Assembly: GCA_963775085.1 (NCBI GenBank)
Contig: CAVZHO010000008.1
Coordinates: 124,001-188,000 of the forward strand
Origin: JAAFIP01 sp963775085
GTDB taxonomy: Bacteria > Pseudomonadota > Gammaproteobacteria > Burkholderiales > Burkholderiaceae_C
Direction: 5' to 3'
Length of the DNA: 64,000 nucleotides
In this document: piece after piece, positions 57,527 to 64,000 of the stretch
How positions within the stretch are numbered: the stretch's first letter is position 1
Layout of the letters: each line of letters opens with the position of its first letter
Program-made: the position numbers and the translations under genes
The notes under the pieces: model-generated
The model's input: the letters and a program-made list of their open reading frames with translations, nothing else
Databases searched by the model: none
Told to the model about the DNA's origin: nothing

Positions 57527-58282
57527 ATGAAACCGTGGGTGCTCTTCCTGTGCATGGGCCTCGTGCCATTAGCCAGCGCCGCCCAGCCGCGTACCAGTGG
57601 CAATGGGTTTCTGTCCCCGCAGTTGCTGGCACTGCAAAACGATGCAAACAAAAACCCCATCGCCCTATGGAACGACCGTGGCCAGGGCCTGTGGCAAACG
57701 CAGTGCCAAAGCTGCCATGGCGCAATAGAAAAACTCAAAACCAGCGCCACTACCTTCCCGCGTTTGACTGCCGACAGCAAAACCCTGCACAACCTGGAAG
57801 ACCAAATCGCCCGTTGCCAGCAGCGCAGCGCCAGCGCGGCGGGCACGCCCATTGCACCCAATGACAACGACGACGTGCTGGCCCTCAGCGCCGCCTTGCA
57901 CCAAGCCGCTAAAGGCGAGCCCATCAATGTAGCCGCCGCCCCAGCGCAAGATGCCGCCTGGCAAGCGCGCCTGGCCAGCGGCCAGCAGCTCTACCAAACC
58001 CGCATGGGCCGCATCAACCTGGCCTGCATGCACTGCCATGACCAAAAAGTGGGGGCGCAAATGCGCGCCGACACCATCAGCCAGGGCCACCCCACCGGCT
58101 TTCCCATCTACCGCATGAGCTGGCAAACCTTAGGCTCTACCGAGCGCCGCCTGCGCGCCTGCTACTCGGGCGTGCAAGCCCCATTGCCTGCACCCGGCAG
58201 CACCGAGCTGCGCGACCTGGAGTTGTTTATGAAGGTGCGCGCCAACGGCATGGCGCTGGACGGGCCGTCAATCCGGCGTTGA
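57527..58282 (+). CDS. soxA: SoxA dihaem cytochrome c
   Basis: 251 residues from ATG 57527, which gives a clean signal peptide (WVLFLCMGLVPLASAAQ); a TTG ten codons earlier is possible. Two haem motifs, CQSCHG and CMHCHD, mark the dihaem type. The cysteine that becomes the persulfide haem ligand is in RRLRACYSGVQAP, followed by GSTELRDLELFMKVRANGM, the typical SoxA ending. With SoxX it joins a sulfur substrate to SoxY. The 3' end overlaps the convergent EamA gene by 15 nt. Confidence 0.93.
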   Translation: MKPWVLFLCMGLVPLASAAQPRTSGNGFLSPQLLALQNDANKNPIALWNDRGQGLWQTQCQSCHGAIEKLKTSATTFPRLTADSKTLHNLEDQIARCQQRSASAAGTPIAPNDNDDVLALSAALHQAAKGEPINVAAAPAQDAAWQARLASGQQLYQTRMGRINLACMHCHDQKVGAQMRADTISQGHPTGFPIYRMSWQTLGSTERRLRACYSGVQAPLPAPGSTELRDLELFMKVRANGMALDGPSIRR

Positions 58283-59248
58283 CACCACGGCCAGCGCCCG
58301 CGACTCGCGGCGCGCCACCCACAGCGTGGCCGCGCTGATCACGATGCCGCCGACGATGGCGTTGACGGTGGGCACATCGCTAAACAGCAGCCAGCCCATC
58401 AGCGCTGACCACACCAGCTCTAAAAACTTCAGCGACTGGGTGGCCGAGATGTCGGCCTTTTTAAACGATCGGGTCAGGCAAAAGTGCGCCGCCGTGCCCA
58501 GCGCGCCGCACAGCAAAAAGCCCGCCCACTGCCAGGCGGTAGGCGCGGCCCAGTGCAGCAGCGCCATGGGCAGGCTGAACAAGGTGACGGTGAGGCCCTG
58601 CCACACCAAAATCGTGCCCGTCGTCTCGTAGCGCGTGAGCGCCTTGGTGACTAAAAACGAGGCCGCAAACAGCGGTGCCGAGGCCAGCATGAGCAGGTGG
58701 TACCAGCCCGAGTTGGCCGCACCCGTGCTGCCCCCCGCGCTGCTCACCCCCGCGCTAAACTGCGGCCCCACCACAATCATCACCCCCGCAAAGCCCACGG
58801 CGGTAGCCACCCAGCGCTCCCAGCGCATCGGCTCATGCAAAAAAATGTAGGCCCCCAGCATGATGAAGATCGGCGTGCTAAAGCCAATCGCCGTCATATT
58901 GGCCAGCGGAATATTAGGCAGCGCCGCAAACCAAAAAAACAAACCCACGGTATGCAGCGCACCCCGCGTAAACTGCCCGCCAATGTTCTGTGGCCGGTAG
59001 GCCCCCATGCCGTTGCGCAGCACCAAAGGCAGCAGCACCACCAGGCCAAACACATAGCGTAAAAACTGCGCCTGAAACGGGTGCACATGCTGCGCCAGCC
59101 CCCGCATCACGGCGTTCAGAAAGTTAAACAGCAGCCCCGCAGCGGCCGCCCACAGCAAGGCGCGGGCCGTGGGCGTAAGGTGGGCGGTGTGGAGGTGTAG
59201 CCGCTGGCTGATCCAGGCGAGGGGGCTGGGGGAGGAGGGGGCGGACAT
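58268..59248 (-). CDS. EamA/DMT-family transporter
   Basis: 326 residues with about ten membrane helices in two EamA repeats (ALLWAAAAGLLFNFLNAVMR to VVGPQF, then YHLLMLASAPLFAASFLVTK to LWVARR). The substrate is unknown. Its position beside the sulfonate/Sox genes allows a role in sulfonate or sulfite export, but DMT proteins are often unrelated to their neighbours. Confidence 0.9.
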   Translation of the reverse strand: MSAPSSPSPLAWISQRLHLHTAHLTPTARALLWAAAAGLLFNFLNAVMRGLAQHVHPFQAQFLRYVFGLVVLLPLVLRNGMGAYRPQNIGGQFTRGALHTVGLFFWFAALPNIPLANMTAIGFSTPIFIMLGAYIFLHEPMRWERWVATAVGFAGVMIVVGPQFSAGVSSAGGSTGAANSGWYHLLMLASAPLFAASFLVTKALTRYETTGTILVWQGLTVTLFSLPMALLHWAAPTAWQWAGFLLCGALGTAAHFCLTRSFKKADISATQSLKFLELVWSALMGWLLFSDVPTVNAIVGGIVISAATLWVARRESRALAVVSTPD

Positions 59249-59374
59249 GGAGTCATCGAGTATGCCTTATATGCGGTGCCGCTCAGGGGCAATTGGCCTG
59301 CGCAAAGCGCCCAAAAGCCAGTTGCGTTAAGGTGCGCTGTCGCCCAATTGACTACACCCCTCCCTGTACACCCC

Positions 59375-59935
59375 ATGAGCCTCGTCTCCTTCCCCGCCCC
59401 CGCACTGCACATTTCGCACTGGCTGGGCACGGCCAGCCCCATCACGCTGGCCGGTCTGCGCGGCAGGGTAGTGGTGCTGCATGCGTTTCAAATGCTGTGC
59501 CCCAGCTGTGTGTCGCATGGCCTGCCGCAGGCGGCGCGCATCCATGGCACCTTTGCGGCAGCTGACGTGGCCGTCATCGGCATCCACACCGTGTTTGAGC
59601 ACCACGCCGTCATGGGCGTAGAGGCACTCAAAGCGTTTATGCACGAGTACCGCATTGACTACCCCGTAGGCGTAGACCAGGCCAGCCCGGGCAGCGATAT
59701 TCCGCTCACCATGCAGGCCTACAGCCTGCAAGGCACGCCCAGCCTGGTGCTGATCGACCGCCAGGGCAGCGTGCGCCTGCAACACTTTGGCCACCTGGAC
59801 GATCTGGCCGTCGGCGCGCTGATCGGGCAGCTGGTGGCGCAGGGTCAAGGCGTGGGCAATGCGCATGGCGCAGCGGGTGCAGGTAAAGTAACCCAAAGCC
59901 ATTGCGACGACAGTGGATGCGCCATCGACCAATAG
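59375..59935 (+). CDS. Redoxin (AhpC/TSA, thioredoxin-like) with CPSC motif
   Basis: 186 residues. A thioredoxin-fold redoxin with GLRGRVVVLHAFQMLCPSCV, giving a CPSC redox pair, and TPSLVLIDRQGSVRLQHFGH. The C-terminus holds two more cysteines (SHCDDSGCAIDQ), possibly a second redox or metal site. No signal peptide. ATG 59375 chosen. Sox clusters often include a thioredoxin (SoxW), so a link to the SoxYZ-like pair is possible. Confidence 0.83.
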   Translation: MSLVSFPAPALHISHWLGTASPITLAGLRGRVVVLHAFQMLCPSCVSHGLPQAARIHGTFAAADVAVIGIHTVFEHHAVMGVEALKAFMHEYRIDYPVGVDQASPGSDIPLTMQAYSLQGTPSLVLIDRQGSVRLQHFGHLDDLAVGALIGQLVAQGQGVGNAHGAAGAGKVTQSHCDDSGCAIDQ

Positions 59936-59971
59936 CCTAAAACGATAAAATTTGTGGTTGATTTATATTGA

Positions 59972-60012
59972 TTTTCAGAGTAAATTACAAAAATTGTAAT
60001 TTACTCTGAAAA
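59972..60012. promoter_or_regulatory. Perfect 19-bp palindrome abutting the nucleotidyltransferase start
   Basis: Left arm 59972-59990 (TTTTCAGAGTAAATTACAA) and right arm 59994-60012 are exact reverse complements around AAA; the right arm ends at the base before the ATG. TTGATT (59958-59963) and TAAATT (59981-59986), 17 nt apart, could form a promoter with its -10 inside the left arm. A strong operator or RBS-occluding hairpin. Confidence 0.65.
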
Positions 60013-60957
60013 ATGCACCCCCTCATCGAACTCACCCCCGGCCAAACCCGCCAATACATCGATGCCGAGGCCACGCTACGCGCACTGCGCGACACGCAAA
60101 AGGCGGCACTAGAGGTACGCGGCTCCATGTTTTGGCGTGAGATGGGCGCGCAGCGCTACCTCATTCGCGTAGCCAGCCGGGGCTCGCAAACGTCCCTTGG
60201 GCCACACACTGCCGAGCTAGAGGCGGTGTACACCCGTTTCATGGAACGCAAAGCCGCTGTAGAGCAGCGCCTAGCCAGTTTGAAAGCCGCACTCAGCCAG
60301 CACCAGCGCAGCAACCGCGCCCTGCGCGTGGGCCGTGCGCCCCGTGTGCTGATAGACACCTTGACCCGCCTGGAACAAGCGGGCCTGGGCCACCACTTCA
60401 TCGTCGTCGGCACCCACGCGCTCTACGCCTACGAAAGCGCCTGCGGCGTGCGCGTGCAGGACGATGCCACCGCCACGCAAGATATTGACCTGCTGCTGGA
60501 TACCCGTAAATACCTCAGCTTCGTCACCACCATGGACAGGCTAGACACCTCGCTGCTGTCGGTCTTTCAAAAAGTCGACAAAACCTTCCAGCTGCGTGAT
60601 GACCAGCTCTACACCGCCGTCAACGCCGACGGCTTTGAGATTGACGTAATTCGCCGCGCCGCAAAGGACGGTGACCCCCACCCCCTGCGCGTCTCCCAAC
60701 ACGAAGACGATTTTTGGGCGGTGCAAATTTCTACCGGCTCAACCCTGCTAGACGGCGGCCACTTTGAGCAAGCCGTTGTTGCCGCCAGCGGCCACATGGC
60801 TCCCATGCGCGTGCCCAGCCCCGCCAGCTTTATCCGCGTCAAACAAAAACTTGCCGCCCTGCGCACGCGCGACCCGCTGAAAGCCCGCAAAGACGCGCTG
60901 CAAGCGGATATCGTCAGCCAACTGGTGCAAGATTATGCGCTGGGGCAGCAACGGTAG
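60013..60957 (+). CDS. Nucleotidyltransferase-fold protein (GSU2403/AbiEii-like)
   Basis: 314 residues. The N-terminal ~120 residues are helical. A polymerase-beta-type nucleotidyltransferase core follows: FIVVGTHALYAYESACGVRV and TQDIDLLLDTRKY, which provide the G(S/T) helix and the DxD pair; EIDVIRRA is the third acid. Related families act as toxins that modify tRNA or proteins (AbiEii, MenT). No antitoxin is adjacent, but a perfect palindrome covers the leader and hipBA and fic lie just downstream. Confidence 0.8.
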   Translation: MHPLIELTPGQTRQYIDAEATLRALRDTQKAALEVRGSMFWREMGAQRYLIRVASRGSQTSLGPHTAELEAVYTRFMERKAAVEQRLASLKAALSQHQRSNRALRVGRAPRVLIDTLTRLEQAGLGHHFIVVGTHALYAYESACGVRVQDDATATQDIDLLLDTRKYLSFVTTMDRLDTSLLSVFQKVDKTFQLRDDQLYTAVNADGFEIDVIRRAAKDGDPHPLRVSQHEDDFWAVQISTGSTLLDGGHFEQAVVAASGHMAPMRVPSPASFIRVKQKLAALRTRDPLKARKDALQADIVSQLVQDYALGQQR

Positions 60958-60979
60958 AAGAGTAAATCAGCTACTGATT

Positions 60980-61024
60980 TAATAGCTGCTTACGTCCTGT
61001 TGACAGGGACTAGCGGCATAAATA
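60980..61024 (+). repeat. Dispersed repeat family A (best consensus copy)
   Basis: TAATAGCTGCTTACGTCCTG, TTGACAGGGACTAGCGGCATAAATA; CCTGT/ACAGG forms the internal stem. Located between the nucleotidyltransferase and DUF2784 genes. Confidence 0.9.
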
Positions 61025-61041
61025 ATGGTTAAACTGCGGCT

Positions 61042-61416
61042 GTGCTGTACTTTGCCTTAAATCTGCTCTGCCATGTCGTGCATGTGGCCCTTATCCTGTT
61101 TGTGCTGCTGGGCTGGCTGTTTGCGCCACTGCAAGCGGCGCACCTGGCCTTGGTGCTGGGCATGCTGGGCTGCTGGTTTATCCTGGGCCGCTGGCTGGGC
61201 GCGGGCTACTGCCCCATTACCGACGCGCACTGGCGCATCAAAGCCGCGCTGGGCCCCGGCCGTCCGCCCAGCAGCTACATCCACTACCTGTTAGCCAGGC
61301 TCGGCTGGGCGGTGAACCCCGCCAAGCTGGACCGCAACGTCGGCCTGGCTGCCATCGGCATCGCGCTGCTGTCTGTAGCGGTCAACGTGCCGCGCTTGCT
61401 CGGCTGGCTGCGCTAG
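61042..61416 (+). CDS. DUF2784-family membrane protein
   Basis: 124 residues with three or four membrane helices: LNLLCHVVHVALILFVLLGW, LALVLGMLGCWFILGRW and LAAIGIALLSVAVNVPRLLG. GYCPITDAHW and RPPSSYIHYLL are typical for DUF2784. The start is a GTG at 61042. Function unknown. Flanked by two family A repeats. Confidence 0.82.
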   Translation: MLYFALNLLCHVVHVALILFVLLGWLFAPLQAAHLALVLGMLGCWFILGRWLGAGYCPITDAHWRIKAALGPGRPPSSYIHYLLARLGWAVNPAKLDRNVGLAAIGIALLSVAVNVPRLLGWLR

Positions 61417-61428
61417 CCACTACATTTT

Positions 61429-61471
61429 TGATAGCTGCTTATGTCCTGTTGACAAGGACTATGATCCTAAA
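61429..61471 (+). repeat. Dispersed repeat family A
   Basis: TGATAGCTGCTTATGTCCTG then TTGACAAGGACTATGATCCTAAA, between DUF2784 and hipB. Confidence 0.85.
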
Positions 61472-61605
61472 CACCAGGTTTTTTTATGGGCATAAAACCC
61501 TCTTGAAATGGGCTTTGCATCTTGCTTGGGCCTCCACAGAGCCTTTATCGCGCAAACCCACCCTCTGTGCTGTCAGTTACGCTTACGGTAAATACCACTT
61601 GCATA

Positions 61606-61625
61606 TTTTGATATATTGATCAAAA
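61606..61625. promoter_or_regulatory. Palindrome in the hipBA promoter region
   Basis: TTTTGAT (61606-61612) and ATCAAAA (61619-61625) are perfect arms separated by 6 nt in an AT-rich stretch 39 nt before the hipB start; a plausible HipB operator. Confidence 0.45.
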
Positions 61626-61663
61626 ATACGACTTAATTTGAATTTAATTGACGTAAATATCAA

Positions 61664-61960
61664 GTGCAAACCCTCCAAGAACTCGGCCAAGCCGTCGCCA
61701 CACGTCGCAAGCTGCTGGGCCTTAAGCAAGGCGACGTAGCGGCCAAGGCAGGCGTTACGCCAGAATCCCTCTCGCGCTTTGAGCGGGGCAGGGGGGCCGA
61801 GTTTGGCTCGCGCAAGCTGTTGGCGGTATTGGCCGTGCTGGGTGCCGAGCTGGACATCACGGCCCAAGGCCAAGCGGGCAACCTGGACGCGTTGCGCCGC
61901 GAGCGGGCACAGGCCTCCACGGGCCGTGCTAGCGGCGCCCCTACACAGGGCGCGCCGTGA
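61664..61960 (+). CDS. hipB: HipB-like antitoxin, Xre-family HTH
   Basis: 98 residues. HTH: LGQAVATRRKLLGLKQGDVA and AKAGVTPESLSRFERGRGAE. The start is a GTG at 61664. The last ~25 residues are Gln/Ala/Ser-rich and probably disordered. It represses the pair and restrains HipA. The stop overlaps the hipA start by 4 nt. Confidence 0.88.
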   Translation: MQTLQELGQAVATRRKLLGLKQGDVAAKAGVTPESLSRFERGRGAEFGSRKLLAVLAVLGAELDITAQGQAGNLDALRRERAQASTGRASGAPTQGAP

Positions 61961-63270
61961 TGCAGTTGTCCGTCTACGTAGTGGGCCGCGAGGTAGCCAC
62001 GCTGGAGCAGTCTGGCGACTTCAAGAGCGTGCTCACCTACCACCCCCAAGTGGCGCAGGGCGATTTTGTCTCGCTCACCATGCCCGTGCGCACCGAATCC
62101 TATGTGTGGGACGACCAGTTGCCCCCCGTGTTGCAGATGAACCTGCCTGAAGGCTATTTGCTGCAAGTGCTGCAAGAGCAGTTTGGCCCGTACATGGGTG
62201 CCAGCCCAATGGCTCTGCTGTCCGTGGTGGGGCGCAACATGGTGGGCCGCTTGCAGGTAGCCGCACCAGGCGCAGACCTGCGCGAACCCGCCCAGCCCAT
62301 AGAGGTAGCCGCGCTGCTCAAAGGCGACAACTCCGAAGCCGCCTTTGCCGCCCTGGTGCGCCAGCACGCCACCAGCGGCGTGGCTGGCGTGGTGCCCAAG
62401 TTTTTGGACGCGCAGACCGAAGCGGTCTCCGTTCGGGCTGAGCCTGTCGAAGCCCTCGCGCAGCACCCAAAGGCCAGCCTCGTCACCCGCCGCCACATCA
62501 TCAAAGGCTCCAGCGCCCAGCTGCCCTTTGTAGCCCTGAACGAACACCTGTGCATGCAGGTAGCCAGCCGCGTTGTGCCCACCGCCAAAACCGAGGTATC
62601 TGACGACGGCCAGGCCCTTGTGGTACACCGCTTTGACGTAGACGCGCACGGCCAAGCCCACTGGGGCATGGAAGACTTTTGCAGCCTGTTAGGCCTGCGC
62701 CCCGCCGCCAAATACGACACCACCTGGGAGCGCATAGCCCGCGCCGTGCGCGACCACGTGCCCGGCGACCGGCGGCTGGGCACCTATCGCCAACTGGCCA
62801 CCACCCTGCTGCTCACCTACGCGCTGCGCAACGCCAACTGCCACGCCAAAAACCTGGCCCTGCTGCACACCAGCCGGGCCGACGTGCACCTGTCCCCCAC
62901 CTACGACATGCTCAGCACCAGCGTGTACGCAGGCTTTGCACACAACCCGCCCGGCATCGAATTCATGGGCAAAAAAACCTGGACCCCCGGCAAAAACCTG
63001 CAAAAGTTCATCGCCGCCACCTTCGGCATCCAGCCCAAAGAACAGCAGCGCATGGTGCAAGCCATCAGCGACGCCGTGGCCGATGGTGCCCCGCAGGTGC
63101 GCCAGGCCATGCGGGCGCATCCAGGGTTTGAAGACATCGGCAAACGGATGCTGCTGGCATGGGCCGAAGGGGTTAATGGACTGCGTGACCAGCGTGTATA
63201 CGCCGTGGGCGATTGGGCTGGCCATAAAGCCTTTGAAGACTTCTCACCGCCGCCCAAACAAAAATCCTAA
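61957..63270 (+). CDS. hipA: HipA-type serine/threonine kinase toxin
   Basis: 437 residues. HipA kinases phosphorylate aminoacyl-tRNA synthetases (GltX in E. coli) and cause growth arrest. N-terminal subdomain LSVYVVGREVATLEQSGDFK; P-loop-like KGSSAQLPFVALNEHLCM; catalytic loop NANCHAKNLALL; metal-binding Asp in LSPTYDMLSTSVYAG. An in-frame stretch VSVRAEPVEALAQ, encoded by a widespread palindromic repeat, adds about 10-15 residues just before the P-loop region. Frame intact. Confidence 0.9.
   Translation: MMQLSVYVVGREVATLEQSGDFKSVLTYHPQVAQGDFVSLTMPVRTESYVWDDQLPPVLQMNLPEGYLLQVLQEQFGPYMGASPMALLSVVGRNMVGRLQVAAPGADLREPAQPIEVAALLKGDNSEAAFAALVRQHATSGVAGVVPKFLDAQTEAVSVRAEPVEALAQHPKASLVTRRHIIKGSSAQLPFVALNEHLCMQVASRVVPTAKTEVSDDGQALVVHRFDVDAHGQAHWGMEDFCSLLGLRPAAKYDTTWERIARAVRDHVPGDRRLGTYRQLATTLLLTYALRNANCHAKNLALLHTSRADVHLSPTYDMLSTSVYAGFAHNPPGIEFMGKKTWTPGKNLQKFIAATFGIQPKEQQRMVQAISDAVADGAPQVRQAMRAHPGFEDIGKRMLLAWAEGVNGLRDQRVYAVGDWAGHKAFEDFSPPPKQKS
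62429..62456 (+). repeat. Palindromic repeat (family C) inside hipA
   Basis: CCGTTCGGGCTGAGCCTGTC followed by GAAGCCC: the TTCGGGCTGAGCCTGTCGAA element, with TTCG...CGAA ends, known as a dispersed repeat in many proteobacteria. Read in frame as VRAEPVEA. Confidence 0.7.
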
Positions 63271-63323
63271 AATTCCAAGATAGGTCGATCCCCTTTGTTG
63301 GGAAAACGCTAGGCACTATATAT

Positions 63324-63346
63324 TTAATAGCTGCTTACGCTATATG
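63324..63346 (+). repeat. Truncated family A repeat
   Basis: ATTTAATAGCTGCTTACGCTATATG overlaps the end of the fic gene; the second half of the element is missing. Confidence 0.5.
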
Positions 63347-63999
63347 CCATTGGGTGTCAACAGCTCAAACTGCACCCGCGAGCGTTCAAACGCATTGCAG
63401 CGTTGCATGGTGGCAATCACCTGGTCAATGTTTTGATAATCAAAAGCCGCCGTCCAGGTTTGAATTTTCTGCATGGCGGCGATATACGGCAGCGGGTCAT
63501 GCGCGCGGGTGAGCAAGCGCAGGCAGTCTAAATATTCTTCCCTGAACAGCGTGGGAACGATGATGCGGCACGCCCCCACCGCCGTCAGCTCGGCGTTCAT
63601 TACCAGGCGCGCCAGCCGCCCGTTGCCGTCCGCAAACGGGTGCACCTCAGCCACCAAAAACATCGCCAGCAAAGCCCGTGCTGTGCCTACAGGCACGGAC
63701 GGCAAAATTTTGGACCCCTCAACCAAAGTGCCGCGCACCAGCAAGGGGTCTACAAACTCGGTGTTGCCTGCGCGGTTAGCCCGCGTCTTGAACTCGCCTG
63801 GGCCTACCTCTGGGCGCTGCGCCATTTGGTCTGCATGCCTGGCGCGCAGCTGGGCTAGCACCGGCTCGCCCGCTGCCAGCGTCTGCATCGCCCAGGCCGG
63901 GCTCACCGCCTGGCGCAGCACCCCCATGATGTCGTGCGAATCTTTCGGCCTGTCGGCAATCGGTTTGCCATCCAGCGCAAAGCCCCGTGCCTCTTGCAC
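63340..63999 (-). CDS. Fic-family protein, C-terminal part (cut by window edge)
   Basis: At least 219 residues; the frame continues to the window end so the N-terminus is missing. The catalytic motif HPFADGNGRLAR is complete (HPFx(D/E)GNGRxxR), with LAMFLVAEVHPFADG before it. Fic enzymes AMPylate target proteins. The inhibitory helix motif is not visible here. It is convergent with hipA. Toxin or housekeeping AMPylator cannot be decided. Confidence 0.88.
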   Translation of the reverse strand: MQEARGFALDGKPIADRPKDSHDIMGVLRQAVSPAWAMQTLAAGEPVLAQLRARHADQMAQRPEVGPGEFKTRANRAGNTEFVDPLLVRGTLVEGSKILPSVPVGTARALLAMFLVAEVHPFADGNGRLARLVMNAELTAVGACRIIVPTLFREEYLDCLRLLTRAHDPLPYIAAMQKIQTWTAAFDYQNIDQVIATMQRCNAFERSRVQFELLTPNGI

Positions 64000-64000
64000 G

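Overview
The window looks like chromosomal DNA of a betaproteobacterium of the family Comamonadaceae (Rhodoferax/Polaromonas-like). The evidence is high GC coding sequence, the imuA-imuB-dnaE2 cassette, orphan Bug-type periplasmic binding proteins, a protocatechuate 4,5-cleavage (pmd/lig) cluster, Sox genes, and a dispersed ~43-bp repeat (core AGCTGCTTACGTCC...GGACTA) typical of these genomes as I know them. Species is not inferred.

Layout. 0-22 kb is mostly housekeeping: the 3' part of soxB, tRNA-Leu(UAG), tig-clpP (without clpX behind it), tRNA-Val, phaR, a phosphatase lipoprotein, rimO, tRNA-Leu(CAG), a frameshifted rnr, map, glnD, dcd, two back-to-back toxin-antitoxin pairs, an MnmC-type oxidoreductase, yggX and dsbB. 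22.4-22.7 kb holds a mirror-symmetric three-hairpin element between a fumarylacetoacetase-family gene and argA. 24-31 kb is accessory: a fused SRPBCC/lipoprotein gene, a PQQ sugar dehydrogenase, a hydrolase, an Xre-RES toxin-antitoxin pair and an orphan Bug protein. 32-37.4 kb is the SOS mutasome imuA-imuB-dnaE2 with a LexA box. 37.5-40 kb is a radical SAM/DUF547 pair.

41-51.6 kb encodes protocatechuate 4,5-cleavage (dioxygenase PmdAB, dehydrogenase PmdC, PDC hydrolase PmdD, hydratase PmdE, aldolase PmdF) with three solute-binding proteins and a divergent LysR regulator. Between pmdD and pmdA sits an AT-richer two-gene insert: an OLD/RloA-like AAA ATPase followed 6 nt later by a PIN-domain nuclease. 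It is a candidate anti-phage or toxin-like system.

51.6-58.3 kb looks like an organosulfonate cluster. An SsuD-like FMNH2 monooxygenase, an aldo/keto reductase and a flavin reductase form one operon. It diverges from a GntR regulator, a Gfo/Idh/MocA enzyme and soxX-soxY-like-soxZ-soxA. The gene set matches the sulfoquinovose monooxygenase (sulfo-SMO) scheme, with Sox proteins plausibly taking the released sulfite. The SoxY-like protein lacks a signal peptide and the usual GGCGG arm.

58.3-64 kb carries an EamA exporter, a redoxin, a nucleotidyltransferase behind a 19-bp perfect palindrome, a DUF2784 membrane protein, hipBA and a Fic protein cut by the window edge. The ~43-bp repeat occurs at least 12 times. 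It has been absorbed into coding sequence in a lipoprotein signal peptide, a Bug signal peptide, a DsbB membrane segment and a GlnD linker.
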